This document shows positions 1-6,922 of a stretch of DNA of 9,376 nucleotides, piece by piece. Location of the stretch: contig CAKRJM010000077.1 in the NCBI GenBank assembly GCA_934351765.1, positions 1 through 9,376 on the forward strand. The letters run 5' to 3'. The stretch comes from an uncultured Lachnospiraceae bacterium (GTDB lineage Bacteria; Bacillota; Clostridia; Lachnospirales; Lachnospiraceae). Position 1 is the stretch's first letter; each line of letters opens with the position of its first letter. The notes beneath the pieces are model-generated. The model was not told the DNA's origin. It searched no databases and was given only the letters and a program-made list of their open reading frames with translations. The translations under genes were made by a program, and so were the position numbers.

Positions 1-529
1 CCTGGGCATTAAGAGCCCCGTCATCAATCTCGCCGTAGCCGCCGTCCTGAACCGCAAGCAGTGCCGCAGCACCCTTTAAATGTGCCTGGTAAACCGGGTA
101 GTTGATCCACCACTCGTCCCGCTGGTTGATGTCCGCCAGCACCAGCTTTCCCGTCACATCCAGTCCGTCATAATCCGCTTCTGTGCCTTTTCCGGCGTAA
201 ACCAGCGAAAACTCCTGAAAACCGTCTGTCACCATGGTGGTCTGATAAGCCCCCAGCTCCAGCTTCCGCTCCGTTCCGTCCTCCGCCTTATAGGACAGCA
301 CTGCCCGCTTAAACTCCCAGCCGTCCACGGTCACCGCGTCCTTCTGCACCTGCGTAAGACCGATCCGCCGCATTTCCTGTGCCAGAAACTCCCCGGTTTC
401 AAACTCCGCCCGCGATCCTGCACTCCGATAGCCCAGAACCTCGTTGCATTTAAACTGCTCCATCTCCTTTGCCAGCCGGCAGGAATACTCCGTGTCCAGC
501 CGCCGCAGGATCTCCTCCTGTATCTTCAT
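1..529 (-). CDS. M28-family metallopeptidase with PA domain, N-terminal part only
   Basis: The first 176 residues are visible; the C-terminal part lies beyond the left edge. The chain begins MKIQEEILRRLDTEY and holds the segment LGYRSAGSRAEFETGEFLA (about residues 31-49), which resembles the N-terminal cap of M28 aminopeptidases. From about residue 95 comes a protease-associated (PA) type stretch with GLDVTGKLVLADIN and later HLKGAAALLAVQDGG. In this family the PA domain is inserted before the zinc peptidase core, so the metal ligands and catalytic Glu/Asp should lie outside the window and cannot be checked. I see no signal peptide, so the protein is probably cytoplasmic. The start is the ATG at 527-529, preceded by GGAGG at 536-540. 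It is divergent from the VOC gene. A role in peptide hydrolysis is inferred from the family; the substrate is unknown. Confidence 0.75.
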   Translation of the reverse strand, partial: MKIQEEILRRLDTEYSCRLAKEMEQFKCNEVLGYRSAGSRAEFETGEFLAQEMRRIGLTQVQKDAVTVDGWEFKRAVLSYKAEDGTERKLELGAYQTTMVTDGFQEFSLVYAGKGTEADYDGLDVTGKLVLADINQRDEWWINYPVYQAHLKGAAALLAVQDGGYGEIDDGALNAQ

Positions 530-588
530 CTTCTGCCTCCGTAATTGAAAGCACTGCACTTATGCGGTGCAGGCTTCCTCGTTGTTTT

Positions 589-617
589 AGCATAGCACTT
601 TTACTTGCCGAATCCAA
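589..617 (-). promoter_or_regulatory. Possible promoter for the M28 peptidase gene
   Basis: On the - strand, TTGGAT (612-617) and TATGCT (589-594) are separated by 17 bases and point toward the peptidase start 60 bases downstream. Both boxes match the sigma-A consensus only partly (3/6 and 4/6), so this is a weak call. It overlaps the better + strand promoter. Confidence 0.25.
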
Positions 618-633
618 GAGAAAGAAGTAAAAT
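605..633 (+). promoter_or_regulatory. Predicted sigma-A promoter of the VOC gene
   Basis: TTGCCG (605-610, 4/6 to TTGACA) and TAAAAT (628-633, 5/6 to TATAAT) are separated by exactly 17 bases. Transcription would start near 640, giving a leader of about 25 bases with AAGGAGG at 651-657 ahead of the ATG. Confidence 0.5.
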
Positions 634-665
634 AGGGATAACGATTTGATAAGGAGGATATTCTC

Positions 666-1058
666 ATGATTAAAAACAGAAAAATGGGTCATATCGGTCT
701 GGCCACCAATGATGTGGAAAAGGACGCACAGTGGTACATCGATGTACTCGGCTTTGAGGTTGCCGGAAAGTTCAAGGGCGACGACGGCACCAACGTTTAT
801 TTTTTAAAGAATGATGATGTGATGTATGAAATGTTCCAGGCAAATCCGCTTCTCCCCGAAGCTGCTGCCGGAAAGATCGATCATTACAGCTTTGATTCTC
901 AGGACATCGAGGCCGACTACAAGTTCTGTGTAGAGCAGGGCTATACCATCACCACCGACGGCATCGAAGGAATCCCCCAGTTCTGGGCAAACGGCGTCCG
1001 TTACTTCAAAATCGCCAGCCCCACCGGCGAACAGCTGGAATTCTGCCAGGTGCTGTAG
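666..1058 (+). CDS. VOC-superfamily (glyoxalase/dioxygenase fold) protein
   Basis: This 130-residue protein has the size of a single VOC module with two beta-alpha-beta-beta-beta repeats. The first repeat starts MGHIGLATNDVEKDAQWY and the second starts KIDHYSFDSQDIEADYKF. The likely metal ligands sit at the classic places: His9, Glu55 (in MYEMFQ), His73 and Glu125 (in SPTGEQLEFCQVL). The PTGEQLEF ending is typical of the glyoxalase/bleomycin-resistance group. Such proteins act as metal-dependent lyases, isomerases or dioxygenases, usually as dimers in the cytoplasm. The substrate cannot be read from sequence, and I do not claim glyoxalase I itself. The start is the ATG at 666-668, with AGGAGG at 652-657. 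It is a single-gene unit with its own promoter and terminator. Confidence 0.88.
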   Translation: MIKNRKMGHIGLATNDVEKDAQWYIDVLGFEVAGKFKGDDGTNVYFLKNDDVMYEMFQANPLLPEAAAGKIDHYSFDSQDIEADYKFCVEQGYTITTDGIEGIPQFWANGVRYFKIASPTGEQLEFCQVL

Positions 1059-1141
1059 GCGCTGCAGGGTTCAAAACAGGTTTCACCCAGCATTTAAACA
1101 CGTGAATCGTATGGAATTCACCTGCATATCGCAGATACGAC

Positions 1142-1190
1142 AAAACAGACTGTCCCATGGCTCATCACCATGAAAGACAGTCTGTTTTTT
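1142..1190. terminator. Strong intrinsic terminator, probably two-way
   Basis: AAAACAGACTGTC (1142-1154) pairs perfectly with GACAGTCTGTTTT (1176-1188), and the T run continues to 1190. Inside, CATGG (1156-1160) pairs with CCATG (1168-1172) around a 7-base loop. On the + strand the stem ends in TTTTTT, serving the VOC gene. On the - strand the A run becomes TTTT, so it can also serve the convergent DegV gene that stops about 50 bases away. Confidence 0.9.
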
Positions 1191-1241
1191 CTGATACCAG
1201 GGATCCCACGTGAAAGATCTGACGCAGGCTTATATGCTTTC

Positions 1242-2099
1242 CTACCGAAAACTGATCCCGATCCCATACGCTCCCGGCCCCACATGACAGCCGATGCTCA
1301 CCGACAGAGGATTGTAGTAAACATCTGCCTGGGGAAATGCCTCTGCCACAGCGCTTCGCCAGATCTCCGCTTCTTCCTTTGTCAGCCCGGCCCCTGCGGC
1401 GCCGATCCGAAGCTTTGCCGGATCTTCGTCAGCAAATCGCTTTTCATAATCATTTCGGATAGCATCGATCATCTTCTCCCGGCATTTTTTCATGCTGCGT
1501 GCCTTTGCAAAGGAATCCAGCCGTTCCCCCTGAATGGTCAGGATCGGTTTGATGTTCAGAACCGAGCCAAGCATGGCAGCCGCCGGTGTGATCCTTCCTC
1601 CCCGTTTCAGATAAATCAGCGTATCAACGGAAATATAAATACTGGAATTATAGGCATCCTGCTCCAGTGCTTCCTGAATCTCCTTTGCCGACCGGCCCTG
1701 ATCCGCCAGATCTGCCGCCATGAACACCGACTCCCGCATGGTTACAGAGATCCTGTGGTTATCTGCCACCTGCACCCGCCCGTCATAATCCTCCGCAAGC
1801 CCCTGAGCCACGCTGCAGGAATGGCTGAGACCGCTGGACATGGGAATATAGATCAGCTCCTCATGCTCCGAAAGTGCCTTATCCCACAGCTCCATCACAT
1901 CTCCGGGAGACGGCATGGAGGTCGAAACCTTCCGGTCTCCGGTCAGCGCCGCATAAAACTGTTCCTCTGTGATACTCTGTCCCTCAAAATAGCTTTCTCC
2001 GTCGATGATCACCGGCATGGGAATCAGATAGATTCCACGCGCGGCCGCTTCCTCTCCGGTAATCCCGCTGTTTGTGTCTGTAACCACTGCTGTTTTCAT
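1242..2099 (-). CDS. DegV-family fatty-acid-binding protein (FakB-like)
   Basis: The 285-residue length is usual for the DegV family. Landmarks in order: VVTDTNSGI (5-13), STSMPSP (59-65, the DegV TSxPSP loop), IPMSSGLSHS (85-94), LKRGGRI (164-170), LNIKPILTI (181-189) and the C-terminal IGCHVGPGA (269-277). DegV proteins bind one fatty acid between two domains. In Firmicutes, FakB members present it to the kinase FakA, which makes acyl-phosphate for phospholipid synthesis. No FakA gene is visible here, so that role is from the family only. I place the start at the ATG at 2097-2099, because AAGGAAGG at 2106-2113 is 6 bases upstream; an in-frame TTG at 2103-2105 would abut that site. It is divergent from the TetR gene and probably controlled by it. 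Confidence 0.92.
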   Translation of the reverse strand: MKTAVVTDTNSGITGEEAAARGIYLIPMPVIIDGESYFEGQSITEEQFYAALTGDRKVSTSMPSPGDVMELWDKALSEHEELIYIPMSSGLSHSCSVAQGLAEDYDGRVQVADNHRISVTMRESVFMAADLADQGRSAKEIQEALEQDAYNSSIYISVDTLIYLKRGGRITPAAAMLGSVLNIKPILTIQGERLDSFAKARSMKKCREKMIDAIRNDYEKRFADEDPAKLRIGAAGAGLTKEEAEIWRSAVAEAFPQADVYYNPLSVSIGCHVGPGAYGIGISFR

Positions 2100-2105
2100 C
2101 CGCAA

Positions 2106-2113
2106 CCTTCCTT
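2106..2113 (-). promoter_or_regulatory. Ribosome binding site that fixes the DegV start
   Basis: AAGGAAGG on the - strand lies 6 bases before the ATG at 2099. It touches the alternative TTG at 2105 with no spacing, so initiation two codons earlier is unlikely. Confidence 0.7.
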
Positions 2114-2206
2114 ATCGTTCAAACTGCACCGGACTTCATGAAACAAATCCCGCGCCTTGCCATTCTCTGTTTCTTCTTTTATAATTAGAAAAGAGCTTCC
2201 CACTCT

Positions 2207-2227
2207 AATGTTACAGATTGTAACATT
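2207..2227. promoter_or_regulatory. Palindromic operator, likely for the adjacent TetR regulator
   Basis: AATGTTACA (2207-2215) and TGTAACATT (2219-2227) are perfect inverted arms around a 3-base centre. The size and symmetry fit a TetR-dimer operator. The right arm overlaps the predicted -10 box of the degV promoter. A further half-site, TGTTACAAT at 2261-2269, overlaps the predicted -10 box of the regulator's own promoter. Confidence 0.65.
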
Positions 2228-2245
2228 TTTACAGGCTTATTTCAA
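2217..2245 (-). promoter_or_regulatory. Predicted promoter of the DegV gene
   Basis: On the - strand, TTGAAA (2240-2245, 5/6) and TACAAT (2217-2222, 5/6) are separated by 17 bases, and the -10 carries an extended TG one base upstream (TGTTACAAT). Transcription would start near 2210, leaving a leader of about 110 bases. The -10 lies inside the palindrome, which fits repression. Confidence 0.55.
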
Positions 2246-2269
2246 TCAGAAATTTCAAACTGTTACAAT
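2241..2269 (+). promoter_or_regulatory. Predicted extended -10 promoter of the TetR gene
   Basis: TACAAT (2264-2269) is preceded by an extended TG (TGTTACAAT), with a weak -35 TTCAAT at 2241-2246 and 17-base spacing. It is back to back with the degV promoter and their -35 boxes overlap. The -10 sequence is the same 9-mer as on the opposite side. Confidence 0.45.
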
Positions 2270-2299
2270 ATCAGAATCATTGTTTCAGAAAGGACACTC

Positions 2300-2824
2300 A
2301 TGGACCAGAAGAAGAAATCCGCCTCCGGCCGCTTTGCCAGAGAATGTATCGTTGACGCGCTGCTTGTTCTGACAAAAGAAAAGCCCTTATCTGCCATCAC
2401 GGTCTCAGAGCTTTGTGACCGTGCCGGGGTCTCCCGCATGACCTTCTACCGGAACTATGCCTCCAAGGAAGAGGTGTTTTCCTCCCGCCTGCTGGAGCTT
2501 CTGGAGGAATATGGAAAAGAGGAAACAGAAGATCAGCGGAACGGAAATTACTTTGACAAAAACCATATGATCCACTGCTTCCAGTACTGGTTCCGCTATC
2601 GGGATTTCTTTGACAGCCTGATCCACTGTGGGTTCGGAAACATTTTCATCGAATATCTCATGCGGTTTATTTTAAAAAAATGGAGCTATGAAACAGAACA
2701 GGAACGTCTTCACCTGATCTCCTTCACCGGCTCCATCATCAGTCTTTATATTGCCTGGGCAGACGGCGGTTACCGGGAATCCATCGAGGATCTTGCCTCC
2801 GTCCTGGATGAGCTCTACCGCTAG
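2300..2824 (+). CDS. TetR/AcrR-family transcriptional regulator
   Basis: This is a 174-residue protein with an N-terminal TetR helix-turn-helix. The recognition region ITVSELCDRAGVSRMTFYRN spans residues 33-52 and is followed by YASKEEVF (53-60), the usual family signature. The rest (about 65-174) is a helical, hydrophobic ligand and dimer domain rich in aromatic residues (for example FQYWFRYRDFF, 94-104), like the short-C-domain TetR proteins related to DhaS. The ligand is unknown. Because it is divergent from a lipid-binding DegV gene and shares a palindromic spacer with it, a fatty acid or acyl derivative is a reasonable but unproven guess. AAAGGA at about 2289-2294 precedes the ATG at 2300 with a 5-base gap. 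It converges on the reductase gene, only 51 bases from that gene's stop. Confidence 0.9.
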   Translation: MDQKKKSASGRFARECIVDALLVLTKEKPLSAITVSELCDRAGVSRMTFYRNYASKEEVFSSRLLELLEEYGKEETEDQRNGNYFDKNHMIHCFQYWFRYRDFFDSLIHCGFGNIFIEYLMRFILKKWSYETEQERLHLISFTGSIISLYIAWADGGYRESIEDLASVLDELYR

Positions 2825-2875
2825 CCCCCTTCTTTTTGTATCATGATCGGCCTCCCCGGTTATTCCAGGCTATGG

Positions 2876-3808
2876 TTATCCCCGGAATCCGCAGATTTTT
2901 TCTGCGATCATACGGTAGGCCGGCGTTTCCACGCCAAAGCGCTCACCCATGCGGACCACCTCCGAAATCAGTCCGTCTGCTTCGGTCGCTCCGCCCTTTT
3001 TCAGATCCTTCTGCAGGGATGCTGTACACTCATCATCCAGCCCGCTCATAATCGTCATATTTGTTTTCACAATATCCACCGGGAACGGAATCCCCATGGC
3101 GCACGCCAGCGCATCAATTTCTTTCACGCAGAGGATAAACAATGCTCTCGCTTCCCCATCCTGTTTATAATCTCCCGCGCTCCAGTCCCCATACGCTCCT
3201 GCTGCCGCCATCGGCGATACAAAAGAAAATTTCTGAAGCGTATCACGCTGCACCTGATCCGTAAAGATGGGCGTAATTCCCGAATCCCGGAGATCCTGCT
3301 CCACCTGCTTTAACACCGGGCTTGTCACATCTCCATCCAGCCGCCCGTAAACAATCCGGAAAATATCTCCGTTCTGCCGGATCATTCCCGGCTCCTCAAT
3401 GGCCGCCGCCACATAGATACAGCCATTTAACACGGTCAGCTCCGGAAGCTTCCTCTGCATCTGTTCCCCGGTACCGTAAATGTTTAAAATAGGGATCACA
3501 ACTGTCTCTTTGTGAGACGCCCGCCTGATACAGTCATACACACTGTCCAGTGAATACCCCTTCACGCAGACAAAGATAATATCTGCTTTCCCGCCGCACT
3601 CCAGGTATTCCTGCTCCGTCACCGCATGAACCGGAGCCGTCCACTGCTCATGGGGCTTTCGGATCTCCAGTCCCTGTTTCTTCATCGCCTCCAGATGCGC
3701 TCCACGTGCGATCACTACGGTATGCTTCCCGCCCCGCGTCAGATATGCCGCAATGCAGCCGCCGGTTCCTCCGGCCCCGATCACCAGATAGTTCAGTTCC
3801 TTTTTCAT
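2876..3808 (-). CDS. Ketopantoate reductase (ApbA/PanE) family protein
   Basis: The 310-residue chain matches PanE-type NADPH-dependent reductases in length. The Rossmann dinucleotide loop GAGGTGG is at residues 11-17, with CVKGYSLDSV (81-90) after the fourth strand, as in the family. By eye, the proposed catalytic Lys is K193 (LQKFSF) and the conserved C-terminal Ser/Glu pair is S264 (TASLQKDL) and E276 (GATEADG). The Asn that follows the Lys by four residues in E. coli PanE appears to be Val197, so the substrate may not be ketopantoate. The start ATG overlaps the MATE stop in ATGA (3805-3808), and AAAGGGAG at 3818-3825 lies inside the exporter gene, which suggests coupled translation. No panB or panC is nearby. 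The family call is sure; pantothenate synthesis is doubtful. Confidence 0.88.
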   Translation of the reverse strand: MKKELNYLVIGAGGTGGCIAAYLTRGGKHTVVIARGAHLEAMKKQGLEIRKPHEQWTAPVHAVTEQEYLECGGKADIIFVCVKGYSLDSVYDCIRRASHKETVVIPILNIYGTGEQMQRKLPELTVLNGCIYVAAAIEEPGMIRQNGDIFRIVYGRLDGDVTSPVLKQVEQDLRDSGITPIFTDQVQRDTLQKFSFVSPMAAAGAYGDWSAGDYKQDGEARALFILCVKEIDALACAMGIPFPVDIVKTNMTIMSGLDDECTASLQKDLKKGGATEADGLISEVVRMGERFGVETPAYRMIAEKICGFRG

Positions 3809-5178
3809 AATGCAGTTCTCCCTTTGATGCCCTTATCAATTCTTCTCCATACCAGAACGTATGCGATCAGAACCGCTGCCCCCGTTACAAACCAGGAAAT
3901 CGGATATACATTAAACAGCATATCCAGCGTATGATACCGCGGGCAGACTGTGTAAATCCAGATTAAACGAAGTACACAGGTTCCAAACACAGTCAAAATG
4001 GCCGGCGTCATGGAACATCCCACACCTCGCAGTGCCGAGCCGCTAATTTCATAGGTATTGATGAGAATATACAGCGGCATAATATGAAGGATCCTCACAT
4101 ACGCAAACTCTGCCACTGCCTGTTGTCCCGTAAACAATGCCACAAACGGCACACGCCCAAAAATAAATGCAAGGCTCATAAGCGCTGTAATGATCATGCT
4201 GGAAGCCATTGTCAGACGAAATACCTTCTTGCAGCGATCCTTGAAGCCGGCTCCGAAATTCTGGCTGATGAAGGTCACTGCTGCTTGGTTAAACGCAGTA
4301 ATCATGTAATAGGTATAATATTCGCAGTTGATTCCGACCGCAGAGCCTGCCACCGCATCAGATCCAAATCCGTTCAGTGATGCCTGAATAAAGACATTGG
4401 CGACAGAAAATACCATATTCTGCAGTCCGGCCGGAACTCCGATCTGAAGCATAAGCACCAGCTCCTGCTTCTTTATCGACAGTTTCTTCGGCTCCAGACG
4501 GATTGCTCCGGTCTCATGGGTCAGAAAATACCATACCATTCCCGCACTGACCACATTGGAGAGCACCGTCGGAATCGCTACACCCTCCACTCCCATCTTG
4601 AATCCGATCACCAGGACCAGGTTCAGAATCGCATTGATGATGCCGGAAAGCACCAGACAATACAGCGGACGTCTGGTATCACCGATACTCCGAAGAACCG
4701 CTGCGCCAAAATTATATACCATAATAAACGGCATGCCCACAAAATAAATCCGCAGATACAGAACTGCATACTCCAAAACATCTGCCGGTGTATCCATAAG
4801 CTCCAGGATTGGCCTTGCAATGAACATTCCCAGGACCATCATAATCACACCACAGATAAGTGCCAGAAGAATTGAGGTATGTACTGCGTCATGGATCCGG
4901 TCAGTCTTTTTCTGACCAATGTAATTGGCAATCACCACATTGGTTCCCACCGAGATACCTACAAACAGATTGATCATCAGGTTGACAACCGGCCCGTTAC
5001 AGCCTACCGCCGCCTGCGCCTGACTGCTGGCAAACCGGCCGACCACAGCCACATCCACCGAATTGAACAGCTGCTGTAAGATACTGCTGGCTGCCAGTGG
5101 CAGCGCAAACAGTAAAATCTTATCCAACAGGCTGCCATGCAGCATATCTACCTGCTTCCTTTTCTTTTTCCCTTCCAT
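3805..5178 (-). CDS. MATE-family multidrug/metabolite exporter
   Basis: This 457-residue, strongly hydrophobic protein fits the usual 12-helix MATE fold. The N-terminal half holds LFALPLAASSILQQLFNSVDVAVVGRF (split: LFALPLAASSILQQ at about 23-36, then NSVDVAVVGRF), the hallmark of MATE helix 1. The second half repeats the pattern with LQIGVPAGLQNMVFS and then AGSAVGINCEYYTYY. The N-terminus is short and basic (MEGKKKRKQ) with no cleaved signal. MATE pumps use Na+ or H+ gradients to export cationic drugs or metabolites; the substrate here is unknown. The start is the ATG at 5176-5178, with AAAGGA (about 5188-5193) upstream. It overlaps the downstream reductase by 4 bases. A perfect hairpin-forming dyad lies just upstream of the ribosome binding site. 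Confidence 0.92.
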   Translation of the reverse strand: MEGKKKRKQVDMLHGSLLDKILLFALPLAASSILQQLFNSVDVAVVGRFASSQAQAAVGCNGPVVNLMINLFVGISVGTNVVIANYIGQKKTDRIHDAVHTSILLALICGVIMMVLGMFIARPILELMDTPADVLEYAVLYLRIYFVGMPFIMVYNFGAAVLRSIGDTRRPLYCLVLSGIINAILNLVLVIGFKMGVEGVAIPTVLSNVVSAGMVWYFLTHETGAIRLEPKKLSIKKQELVLMLQIGVPAGLQNMVFSVANVFIQASLNGFGSDAVAGSAVGINCEYYTYYMITAFNQAAVTFISQNFGAGFKDRCKKVFRLTMASSMIITALMSLAFIFGRVPFVALFTGQQAVAEFAYVRILHIMPLYILINTYEISGSALRGVGCSMTPAILTVFGTCVLRLIWIYTVCPRYHTLDMLFNVYPISWFVTGAAVLIAYVLVWRRIDKGIKGRTAL

Positions 5179-5201
5179 TTACTCCATTCCTTTCTGTTTC
5201 A

Positions 5202-5223
5202 CGGCACCGGATAACCGGTGCCG
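5202..5223. promoter_or_regulatory. Perfect GC-rich dyad in the leader of the MATE gene
   Basis: CGGCACCGG (5202-5210) and CCGGTGCCG (5215-5223) are exact inverted arms around a 4-base ATAA centre. Neither side has a T run, so it is not a standard terminator. It sits about 8 bases upstream of the MATE ribosome binding site and could be an operator or an mRNA hairpin. The rest of the 250-base spacer (5179-5428) shows no gene. On the - strand it has an isolated TTGACA (5271-5276) without a matching -10 box. Confidence 0.5.
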
Positions 5224-5428
5224 CAGCGCGCTTTGAACCGTACGTCCACGCGCAGAGTTTTCTGTCCGGCTGTCAATCTTATCATCGGAATTGTACTCCA
5301 AAACGACCATAATCATGAACAATTACTTTGACCGATAACCAATAACGATATAATCCATATCTTTGAACATTCACAGAACAAATAATGTCATCTTTTTCAT
5401 TTACAGCCCGACACGGAAAACGTTTCTT

Positions 5429-5944
5429 TTAAATCTCCACCTCAAACAAAACGGTCTGATTGTACTGATCCAGTGCCATCTGCATTTCCAGAATCTTTCC
5501 GGCAATCCGCTCATAATCTGTTTTCACCTGCTCCAGATCATAATTGATATAGCGATACTCCGGCACTGCGTTTCCGGAACCATACATCCGCTGTCCCTCC
5601 CGTTCTTTGGGCAGCCGTTTTCTCATGCGGTCCAGCACTGTCTTTCTACGGTTAAGCTGTGCCATGCGGACAAGGATCTGATCCACGCTCATGGTCTGTC
5701 CGTCCACTGAAATCGCTGCATTGGCATTGGAGACGTTCAGTGCATGTTTGATTTTACAGATTGTTTCATCAAGCTCTTCGATCTTTGTCGATACCTCCGC
5801 ATAATCATATTCCGGAATCACCGGTTCTTCTCCTACTGCCGCCACATATGTGCTGGACAACTCTTCTTTTTCCACCCAGTAGCTTTTTTCATCCTCCAGG
5901 CTTCTTAACATCTTATTTGCACAGGCTGATGTTATACTTTTCAT
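5429..5944 (-). CDS. DIP1984-like (septicolysin-type) coiled-coil protein
   Basis: This 171-residue soluble protein is rich in charged, helical sequence. The centre, PEYDYAEVSTKIEELDETI (44-62) followed by CKIKHALNVSNAN (63-75), then TMSVDQILVRMAQLNRRKTVL (split: TMSVDQILV at 84-92, LNRRKTVL at 97-104), resembles what I recall of the DIP1984 family, a poorly characterised group sometimes labelled septicolysin. Heptad-like helices at both ends suggest a coiled-coil bundle. No catalytic motif, membrane segment or signal peptide is visible, and the function is unknown. The ATG at 5942-5944 follows a strong GGGAGG (5954-5959). It begins only 18 bases after the RluA-family stop, so it is almost certainly co-transcribed with it. 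I see no clear terminator after it. Confidence 0.65.
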   Translation of the reverse strand: MKSITSACANKMLRSLEDEKSYWVEKEELSSTYVAAVGEEPVIPEYDYAEVSTKIEELDETICKIKHALNVSNANAAISVDGQTMSVDQILVRMAQLNRRKTVLDRMRKRLPKEREGQRMYGSGNAVPEYRYINYDLEQVKTDYERIAGKILEMQMALDQYNQTVLFEVEI

Positions 5945-5962
5945 TGTATATTTCCTCCCTAA

Positions 5963-6874
5963 TCAATCCCGCTCATAGTTTTCGGTTCTGTAAAATGCTC
6001 TCCTCATATCCTCCGGCAATTCTTCCGTAAATTCCATCTGCCTCCCGGTAATGGGATGTATAAACGACAGTCTGTATGAATGGAGGGCCTGCCGGCTGAT
6101 CCGTTCCATATCGGGATTATACAGATAATCTCCGATCAGCGGATAGCCCAGATACTTCATATGGATACGGATCTGATGGGTACGGCCAGTCTCCAGCACC
6201 AGTGCAGCCAGGCTGTATCCGTTCTTTTCTTCCACAATGCGGTAGTGGGTCACAGCCCGCTCACCATGCTGAAGATCCACCTCCCGCTCAATGATGGAGC
6301 CCGGTTTTCTGGACAGAGGCGCATCGATGGTTCCCTCCGGCGGCTCCACATGTCCCCGGACAATGGCACGGTATTCCCGGCGGATCTCCTTATTCTTTGT
6401 CATCTGCGCCAGAATACAGGAGCTCAGCATATTTTTCGCCACGAGCGTAAGGCCGGAGGTATCGCGGTCCAGCCGGTTGGTACAGCGGAACACAAAGGGT
6501 TCTTCCCGCTCTTCGTAATACCAGGCGAGGGCATTGGCCAAAGAGTTGGTATAATTATTCATGGAGGGATGAGTCGGCATTCCGGCGGGCTTATTGACCA
6601 CCAGAAGATCCTCATCCTCATAAACAATATCCAGGGGCAGCTTCACCGGAACGATTTTCTCGGAGCAGTGCTCCTCCGAAAGAAGGATCCGAAGCCGGTC
6701 TCCCGCTGTCAGGCGCTGGTTCAGATAATGAGCCTCACCGTTTACTCTGGCGCCGCCGGGTGTCTGCTTGATCCGTGCCAGACACTGGCGGGAATATCCC
6801 TTTCTTCTTAAAAACTGCTCGATCCGCAGGCCGTCTGCCTCATGATCTGCCAAATACTCCAGAATCCGTTCCAC
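5963..6874 (-). CDS. RluA-family RNA pseudouridine synthase
   Basis: The 303-residue protein has an N-terminal S4-like RNA-binding segment (about 14-66, with RIEQFLRRKGYSR and ARVNGEAHYLNQRL) and then the RluA catalytic core. Core motifs: VVNKPAGMPTHPS (92-104), NRLDRDTSGLTLVAK (133-147) with Asp136 as the predicted catalytic residue, REYRAIVRG (166-174), and ETGRTHQIRIHM (228-239) with LIGDYLY (246-252). The family converts uridines to pseudouridine in 23S rRNA or tRNA; the target site cannot be read here. The common HRLD is NRLD in this copy, while the catalytic Asp is kept. The start is GTG (6872-6874), supported by GAGAGGAA at 6881-6888; no better ATG start fits. It lies 48 bases after the GTPase-nuclease gene and 18 before the next gene, in one likely operon. 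Confidence 0.93.
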   Translation of the reverse strand: MERILEYLADHEADGLRIEQFLRRKGYSRQCLARIKQTPGGARVNGEAHYLNQRLTAGDRLRILLSEEHCSEKIVPVKLPLDIVYEDEDLLVVNKPAGMPTHPSMNNYTNSLANALAWYYEEREEPFVFRCTNRLDRDTSGLTLVAKNMLSSCILAQMTKNKEIRREYRAIVRGHVEPPEGTIDAPLSRKPGSIIEREVDLQHGERAVTHYRIVEEKNGYSLAALVLETGRTHQIRIHMKYLGYPLIGDYLYNPDMERISRQALHSYRLSFIHPITGRQMEFTEELPEDMRRAFYRTENYERD

Positions 6875-6880
6875 CTGTGC

Positions 6881-6888
6881 TTCCTCTC
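6881..6888 (-). promoter_or_regulatory. Ribosome binding site supporting the GTG start of the RluA-family gene
   Basis: GAGAGGAA on the - strand ends 6 bases before the GTG at 6872-6874. This spacing supports GTG as the true start and gives an S4-type N-terminus of the expected length. Confidence 0.6.
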
Positions 6889-6922
6889 TGTAAAATTGCC
6901 TGCTCCACTGTGTACTCCCCGG

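Noticed and set aside
551..570. GCACTGC / GCGGTGC hairpin between the M28 and VOC genes
   Set aside because: Seven pairs with one G-T pair and no T run on either side; too weak to call a terminator or regulator.
1102..1140. Small inverted repeats GTGAAT/ATTCAC and TCGTAT/ATACGA after the VOC gene
   Set aside because: Six-base arms with 8- and 22-base loops, next to a much better terminator; no function can be supported.
2825..2875. Possible terminator between the convergent TetR and reductase genes
   Set aside because: Only a 5-pair stem with a G-T pair could be drawn and no T run follows; termination here is not visible from sequence.
5179..5187. Two-codon reading frame ATG-GAG-TAA directly abutting the MATE start
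   Set aside because: The AAAGGA site touches its ATG with no spacing, so initiation there is unlikely.
5328..5354. A + strand promoter-like pair, TTGACC and a perfect TATAAT, in the spacer between the MATE and DIP1984-like genes
   Set aside because: Spacing is only 15 bases and no supported gene follows on the + strand; any transcript would be antisense to the DIP1984-like gene. Chance in AT-rich DNA is likely.
6080..6811. Long + strand open frame opposite the RluA-family gene, and similar long frames opposite the DegV and GTPase genes
   Set aside because: They are antisense shadows of genes with clear family motifs, lack good ribosome binding sites and have low-complexity, His/Pro/Arg-rich translations.
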